DNA from: Rhodospirillales bacterium
GTDB lineage: Bacteria; Pseudomonadota; Alphaproteobacteria; Rhodospirillales; Shumkoniaceae
Assembly: GCA_014859895.1 (NCBI GenBank)
Contig: JACZKS010000170.1
Location: forward strand, 1-64,000
Direction of reading: 5' to 3'
DNA: 64,000 bases
Made by a program: the position numbers and the translations under genes. Below the pieces are notes generated by a model, which worked only from the letters and a program-made list of their open reading frames with translations, searched no databases and had not been told where the DNA came from. Position 1 is the stretch's first letter. Every line of letters begins with the position of its first letter. Below are positions 61,730-64,000 of this stretch, piece after piece.

Positions 61730-63154
61730 ATGGTTTTCACGAGCTACGCTTTTTGGGGATTTTATGCCGTTTTCTGTGTTTTCTATGCCGCCAACCTGAA
61801 GTTGGCCCGTTCCGTAAAGCTGCAGAACGTCATCGTCCTGGTCGGCAGCTATTTCGCTTACGCCTGGTGGGACTGGCGATTTCTCGCCCTCATCGTCGCC
61901 ATCACCATCGTCACCTTCGTCGCCGCACGCCTCATCGAGAGCGGACGCTACCGCAGACTTGCGCTGTGTACGGCCACCACGTACGCCTTGGGCGCGCTGT
62001 TCGTTTTCAAGTACTTTGATTTTTTCGTCGGCGAGGCTGACCAACTATTGCGCGCGGTAGGCCTTGAGACGTCGATCCACGGGCTGTCGTTTATCCTGCC
62101 GGTGGGAATCAGCTTTTACACGTTCCAGAGCCTCACCTATGTCGTGGACGTCTACCGCCGGTCCAGCCCGGCAAGCCGCAGCCTCCTGGACTATGCGGCC
62201 TATATCGCCTTTTTTCCCCAGCTCGTCGCCGGTCCCATCGAGCGAGCCGCCCATTTGTTGACGCAGTTTCACGGACTGCGGGCCCCCAGCGGACCAGACA
62301 TCGTGCGAGGTCTGGAACTCATCCTGACCGGGCTGGTGATGAAGATCGTCGTGGCGGACAATCTGGCGCCAACGGTCGACCACATATTCTCGACGCCGAT
62401 TGAGGATCAGTCGGGAGGCGTCCTTGCTCTCGGTCTTCTGTACTTCACTTTTCAAATCTACGGCGATTTCTGCGGATATTCGACGATTGCAGTGGGGACT
62501 GCCAGGGTTTTGGGGTTCGACCTGATGCAGAACTTCAACACACCCTACTTCGCGCGCTCTCCGCGAGAGTTCTGGCAGCGGTGGCACATCTCGCTCAGCA
62601 CCTTTTTCCGCGACTACGTCTATCTGCCGATTGGCGGCAGCCGTGTCGGCACCGGACGCGCCACTGCCAACCTTCTTGCGACCTTTGTGCTGAGCGGCCT
62701 CTGGCACGGTGCAAACTGGACTTTCGTGCTATGGGGATTCTATCACGGCGCCCTGGTGGCCGGACAACACTTGGCGCGGCGCCTGCCGCTATTGTCGTGG
62801 GCATTTCCTGGACGGACGTTGTTGGACATCGCCTTCACCTTCTTGCTTGTGCTGATCGGCTGGAGTTTGTTCCGCAGCCCCGATGTCGGTCATTCCCTCG
62901 CATATCTCGAACGCGTCGTCGCAGATCTCTGTTTCCCCGAGGACTTCAAGTTCGTGTCGATCTACGTCGCGCTGTGTCTTGGCATGGACCTAGCCTGGCG
63001 GGACAACACCAGCCTCCGCCTTGATGTTGGCCTTTTCGGAGCCAAACAATTACAGTCTTACATAAGTCTCGCCTATTATTCGGCCCTATTCTGGCTTCTG
63101 GTTTTTTCGTTCCAGAAGAACGAGGGAGCCACCTTCATCTATTTTCAGTTCTGA
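61730..63154 (+). CDS. MBOAT family O-acyltransferase (AlgI-like)
   Basis: A 474-residue membrane protein with about ten to twelve helices. The membrane-bound O-acyltransferase signatures are present: LPVGISFYTFQSLTYVVDVY, FFPQLVAGPIERA, the RSPREFWQRWHISLSTFFRD segment and the catalytic His in SGLWHGANWTFVLWG. AlgI-type proteins pass acetyl groups across the membrane to a periplasmic SGNH-type transferase that acetylates polysaccharide. The following truncated gene fits that partner role, with 2 bp between the genes. Confidence 0.94.
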   Translation: MVFTSYAFWGFYAVFCVFYAANLKLARSVKLQNVIVLVGSYFAYAWWDWRFLALIVAITIVTFVAARLIESGRYRRLALCTATTYALGALFVFKYFDFFVGEADQLLRAVGLETSIHGLSFILPVGISFYTFQSLTYVVDVYRRSSPASRSLLDYAAYIAFFPQLVAGPIERAAHLLTQFHGLRAPSGPDIVRGLELILTGLVMKIVVADNLAPTVDHIFSTPIEDQSGGVLALGLLYFTFQIYGDFCGYSTIAVGTARVLGFDLMQNFNTPYFARSPREFWQRWHISLSTFFRDYVYLPIGGSRVGTGRATANLLATFVLSGLWHGANWTFVLWGFYHGALVAGQHLARRLPLLSWAFPGRTLLDIAFTFLLVLIGWSLFRSPDVGHSLAYLERVVADLCFPEDFKFVSIYVALCLGMDLAWRDNTSLRLDVGLFGAKQLQSYISLAYYSALFWLLVFSFQKNEGATFIYFQF

Positions 63155-63156
63155 TC

Positions 63157-64000
63157 ATGCTCGGGACGCCCCGCCTTCTTACCCTCTTCCTCCTGGTTCA
63201 GGCGCTGATTTTGGCCGCACTTCTGAGTCTGTGGTTGTGGCTTCCGAAATCAGATCGCTTCCATCAGAATTACATGTTTGCGGCCGTGGATGCGGTGGAC
63301 CGACTCAAGGCCGAGCGTGACACTCGGCGCATCATCCTGCTGGGAGGATCGAATTTCGGTTTTTCGGCCTCGGCCGAAACGCTGAGCCGGCAGTTTGGCA
63401 TGCCCGTGGTCAATCTGGGATTCCACGCGCGCTACGGATTCGAGAACATGTGGCGGAGCTTTCGGCCATACCTTGATCCGGCTCGCGATCTTATCGTCAT
63501 CTCGCCGGAGTACTTGCAGTTCTCGAATCTATCGGGCTACAGCGACATCTTCTGCGAAGCAATCTACTTGGGCCGGACAATCGAGTTGGAGGCTCGAGAG
63601 ATCGCCTGCCTGCCCGACGTACTCCGTTTCAGCCTTTGGGATGCGGCATACTGGGCACTTGGGAAACGGCACCCACGCGACGCCTATTTCCGCGACGCCT
63701 TCAACGCCTACGGTGACGTAACCGCCCACTATGACCTGCCGCCCCGTCCGTTCGAATCGGACAAGGGCTATATCGCCGTACCGCAAACGCAGCAGCAAGC
63801 CTTCGTCGATTTTGTGCGCGAACATATCGTGGGAGCCGGCTTCCGCATCGTCTATGTGCCGATCTTCATTCCGCGGTCATCCTGCAAACGCGAGGACGAC
63901 GTTCTGGAATTTCAGAACCGCTTGCTGGCCGCCTTCCATCAGCCGCCAGTCCACAATACGGACGAACTGTGTTACCCGGATGAATTGTTCTTCGATACCT
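63157..64000 (+). CDS. SGNH-like partner of the acyltransferase, cut by the window end
   Basis: About 281 residues are visible with no stop before the window ends. An N-terminal membrane anchor (about residues 7-29) is followed by a periplasmic domain whose first strand and loop read RRIILLGGSNFGFS (residues 58-70), where Ser65 sits at the SGNH/AlgX nucleophile position. The next block VVNLGFHARYGFENMW could hold the oxyanion-loop residues. It begins 2 bp after the MBOAT stop, so it is co-transcribed. It probably completes O-acylation of an exported polysaccharide. The C-terminal Asp-His pair would lie outside the window. Confidence 0.78.
   Translation, partial: MLGTPRLLTLFLLVQALILAALLSLWLWLPKSDRFHQNYMFAAVDAVDRLKAERDTRRIILLGGSNFGFSASAETLSRQFGMPVVNLGFHARYGFENMWRSFRPYLDPARDLIVISPEYLQFSNLSGYSDIFCEAIYLGRTIELEAREIACLPDVLRFSLWDAAYWALGKRHPRDAYFRDAFNAYGDVTAHYDLPPRPFESDKGYIAVPQTQQQAFVDFVREHIVGAGFRIVYVPIFIPRSSCKREDDVLEFQNRLLAAFHQPPVHNTDELCYPDELFFDT

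Noticed and set aside
1-64000. CRISPR arrays, tRNA or rRNA genes, insertion sequences and prophage genes
   Set aside because: No regularly spaced repeats, no tRNA cloverleaf or rRNA sequence, and no transposase or phage structural genes were recognised on reading both strands by eye. A tRNAscan/Infernal and ISfinder search would be decisive.

Overview
The window reads as a high-GC alphaproteobacterial chromosome, probably Rhodospirillales (Magnetospirillum/Rhodospirillum-like). This is inferred from gene content: a fliO-fliP flagellar pair, the CobS/CobT cobaltochelatase of aerobic-type cobalamin synthesis behind a J-domain protein, cytochrome c', and a cobalamin riboswitch in front of an anaerobic ribonucleotide reductase. 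No rRNA, tRNA, CRISPR array or insertion sequence was seen.

Layout. 1-1.4 kb: end of a flagellar export cluster (small unknown protein, FliO, FliP). 1.4-4.1 kb: an accessory island of toxin-antitoxin type genes: a winged-helix/nucleotidyltransferase plus HEPN-like pair, a TacA/TacT-like pair with a palindromic operator, and a ParE remnant. 4.1-13.3 kb: housekeeping genes (SpeE/SpeD, BolA, DMT exporter, J-protein, CobS/CobT, cold-shock protein, HpcH/HpaI aldolase, OsmC, cupin). 13.4-17.6 kb: an orphan hybrid histidine kinase, a glycosyltransferase and ribosomal protein bL28. 17.7-22.9 kb: a NitT/TauT-type ABC importer with two different permeases and an SDR protein lacking the usual catalytic Tyr/Lys, divergent from a GntR/FCD regulator across a strong double palindrome. 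23.1-23.8 kb: a ParD/ParE pair.

24.0-31.6 kb holds a cluster I cannot match to a described system: an unrecognised 457-residue protein, divergent from a DASS/SLC13 anion transporter, a membrane-anchored periplasmic protein and a phosphoglycerate-mutase-like enzyme with Thr in the nucleophile position, then a LysR regulator and an MBL-fold hydrolase. Two promoters here share a 46-bp block (35/46 identical, no gaps) with a T-N11-A LysR-type box about 65 bp before the expected transcription start. A third box lies before the 457-residue protein. These sites tie the genes into one regulon.

31.6-45.7 kb: LOG protein, cytochrome c', diheme cytochrome c, LysM protein, phosphatidylethanolamine synthesis (Psd, PssA), a PadR-regulated RND efflux pair, OtnC-like aldolase, KduI, PyrD and a second DMT exporter. 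45.75-49.1 kb is the most striking locus: an adenosylcobalamin riboswitch precedes a class III ribonucleotide reductase in which the glycyl-radical domain is not part of NrdD. It is encoded by a separate 64-residue gene with its own ribosome binding site, followed directly by the activase NrdG. 49.1-50.8 kb: glutaminyl-tRNA synthetase, unusual for an alphaproteobacterium. 50.9-64 kb: a surface-polysaccharide region (O-antigen ligase, GalE, glycosyltransferases, flippase-like protein, radical SAM/SPASM protein, methyltransferases, large membrane protein, MBOAT acyltransferase with a truncated SGNH-like partner at the edge).
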